The position numbers and the translations under genes were made by a program. Positions 5,505-6,729 of a stretch of DNA of 6,729 bases are shown here, in pieces (within the stretch, counting starts at the first letter, position 1; each line of letters opens with the position of its first letter). Under the pieces are notes generated by a model. It was not told the origin of the DNA, ran no database searches, and saw nothing but the letters and a program-made list of their open reading frames with translations. The stretch comes from Prevotellaceae bacterium (GTDB lineage Bacteria > Bacteroidota > Bacteroidia > Bacteroidales > UBA932): NCBI GenBank assembly GCA_031257455.1, contig JAIROQ010000119.1, forward strand, positions 1-6,729. Reading direction: 5' to 3'.

Positions 5505-6566
5505 ATGAAAACAATGCGGGCACAGGTTCTGATAGAGCCGAACAGACTGGAATTGCATGAAGTGGCCATTCCTGTCATCAACGAAAATGAAGTACTGATA
5601 AAAGTGAAGTATTGCGGTATTTGCGGCTCCGACTGGGGCTCTTATACCGGCAAGTACGCCGATGAAGCCGCCCTTCTTCCATTAACCACCGGACATGAAT
5701 TTTGGGGGGAAATCGAAGAAGTGGGAAGCCGGGTGAAGAAATTTAAAAAGGGCGACCGGGTAGCCGCCGACATTTGCCTCACCTGCGGGACTTGCTACTA
5801 CTGCCGGCGGGGCGACCGTCTTTTATGCGAAACTTTTACACAAATAGGGATACATACCTCCGGGGCATTCGCCGAATATGTAAAAGTTCCCTGGGAAAAC
5901 TGCTATATCCTCCCCGAAAGCGTGGATGATTACAGTGCGGCTTTCATCGAGCCGTTGACCGCCTGTTTGCATGCGGCAAAAGCAATGGATTTGAAGATAG
6001 CCAGCAGTATTGTCATCATCGGTTGCGGACTGGGCATCATACACGGGGCGCTGGCCAAACTGCGCGGCGCGGCGCCGGTCATCGTGGTCGGCGATAATGC
6101 GGAACGCCTGCATACCGCCAAACAAATGTGCGCCGACCATGTAATCAACATCCGGGAAACGCCCGATGCGGTGGCGGAAGTAATGAAATTGACCGGTGGC
6201 ATTGGCGCGGACTATGTGCTGGAAGCGGTGGGAACTTCCGCCACGTATGAGCAGGCTTTCAAAATGCTGCGCAAAGGCGGTAAGCTGGAAGCATTCGGTA
6301 TCTGCGCCGATGATGATTATGCCCGCATCCCTCCCGTGCAGTTTGTATTGCAGGAAAAGAAAGTATCGGGCAGTTGCGCCGGTATCGGGAATGACTGGGA
6401 AGACGCCATTAAGCTGTTACAGTATAACCGGATTGACCCGCGCCCGTTGATTTCTATGGTTGTCCCGCTGGAAGAACTGGAAACAGCCCTGAAAGAATTG
6501 CGCACCAACCCCAAATTAGTGAAAGTACTGGTCGCGCCCGAAATCAAGGAGAGGTATGAACTATGA
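5505..6566 (+). CDS. Zinc-dependent medium-chain alcohol/polyol dehydrogenase
   Basis: This is a 353-residue medium-chain dehydrogenase/reductase, nearest to the sorbitol and threonine dehydrogenase branch, expected to oxidise a sugar or polyol hydroxyl with NAD. The GroES-like N-terminal domain carries the catalytic-zinc residues C40 ('CGICGSD'), H64-E65 ('TGHE') and E149 ('IEPL'). The structural-zinc loop has C94, C97, C100 and C108 in C-x2-C-x2-C-x7-C spacing, plus an extra C91. The Rossmann domain has 'GCGLG' at 173-177, and D197 at the end of the second strand favours NAD over NADP. The ATG at 5505 directly follows a 12-bp palindrome; M4 (5514) is a possible later start. It is the second gene of a pair with the sugar isomerase-like protein. 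Its last codons and TGA fall in the left edge of an octanucleotide repeat, so the final 'YEL' may be repeat-encoded. The precise substrate is unknown. Confidence 0.94.
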   Translation: MKTMRAQVLIEPNRLELHEVAIPVINENEVLIKVKYCGICGSDWGSYTGKYADEAALLPLTTGHEFWGEIEEVGSRVKKFKKGDRVAADICLTCGTCYYCRRGDRLLCETFTQIGIHTSGAFAEYVKVPWENCYILPESVDDYSAAFIEPLTACLHAAKAMDLKIASSIVIIGCGLGIIHGALAKLRGAAPVIVVGDNAERLHTAKQMCADHVINIRETPDAVAEVMKLTGGIGADYVLEAVGTSATYEQAFKMLRKGGKLEAFGICADDDYARIPPVQFVLQEKKVSGSCAGIGNDWEDAIKLLQYNRIDPRPLISMVVPLEELETALKELRTNPKLVKVLVAPEIKERYEL

Positions 6567-6729
6567 GTTGTTGAACTGTTGAGTTGTTGAACTGTTGATT
6601 TGCTGACGCTAAAAGGATTTAAAGATTTAAAAATTCAAAGATTTAAAGATTTAAAGATTGGCTGACGCCAAATAAACAAATAAACAAATAAACAGTTCAA
6701 CAAATCAACAGTTCAACAGTTCAACAAAT
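6558..6729. repeat. Octanucleotide element at the dehydrogenase 3' end (truncated by window)
   Basis: The order is: edge GAACTATGAGTTGTTGA (6558-6574) containing the TGA stop; degenerate GTTGAACT units to 6602; a degenerate core TGCTGACGCTA; AGG; a GATTTAAA-type array (6617-6658); core TTGGCTGACGCCAA (6658-6671); three AAATAAAC units; then AGTTCAAC units to the window edge. The inner block is close to the reverse complement of 1592-1658. TTGTTGAACTGTTGA (6584-6598) is a perfect 15-bp inverted match to 6713-6727, so the ends can pair across about 114 nt. No gene is seen here. It may act as a bidirectional 3' boundary. Confidence 0.88.

Noticed and set aside
6558..6729. Insertion-sequence or MITE end with target-site duplication
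   Set aside because: The inverted arms are octamer arrays found throughout the window. I could find no flanking target duplication, and the right end is cut off.

Overview
The window looks like a chromosomal segment from a member of the Bacteroidota, most likely Bacteroidales. The signs are a clear TAnnTTTG-type -7 promoter element just before nadB and a second one on the minus strand, little or no Shine-Dalgarno sequence before the genes, a DUF6261-type protein (a family I know only from this phylum), and a glycosyltransferase with the typical Bacteroidales 'HMEEIDLCWR' wording. No rRNA, tRNA, transposase, integrase or CRISPR array is visible.

Layout. (1) 1-47: an intergenic octanucleotide repeat that runs up to and includes the stop codon of the first gene. 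(2) 45-1025, minus strand: an uncharacterised DUF6261-like protein with an added Ig-like tail. (3) 1026-1530: a long region upstream of that gene. It holds five 42-bp GC-rich tandem units, each with the same 18-bp palindrome, then two overlapping hairpins and a minus-strand promoter. A 131-codon reading frame crosses the array, but its coding status is doubtful. (4) 1533-1740: a mosaic of octanucleotide arrays between two outward-facing promoters. (5) 1754-4373: nadB (L-aspartate oxidase, de novo NAD synthesis) overlapping a family-2 glycosyltransferase by 8 nt. nadB appears to be transcribed leaderless or nearly so. (6) 4339-4518: more octanucleotide repeats, which encode the last residues of the glycosyltransferase, then a probable operator for the next operon. 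(7) 4519-6566: a sugar isomerase/epimerase-like TIM-barrel protein and a zinc-dependent medium-chain dehydrogenase, 11 nt apart, probably a small sugar or polyol catabolic operon. (8) 6558-6729: another octanucleotide mosaic that starts at the dehydrogenase stop codon.

The protein-coding content is mostly ordinary. The unusual part is the intergenic DNA. All four octanucleotide sites use the same vocabulary: 8-bp words (GTTGAACT, AAATCTTT, ATTAGCAA, AAATAAAC) separated by short GGC-N4-GCC cores. In three of the four sites the repeat supplies, or directly abuts, the stop codon of the adjacent gene. Because 8 is not a multiple of 3, a few tandem copies of a word with a stop in one register give a stop in every frame. 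I cannot tell from one window whether these are terminators, mobile or expanding repeats, or recombination substrates.
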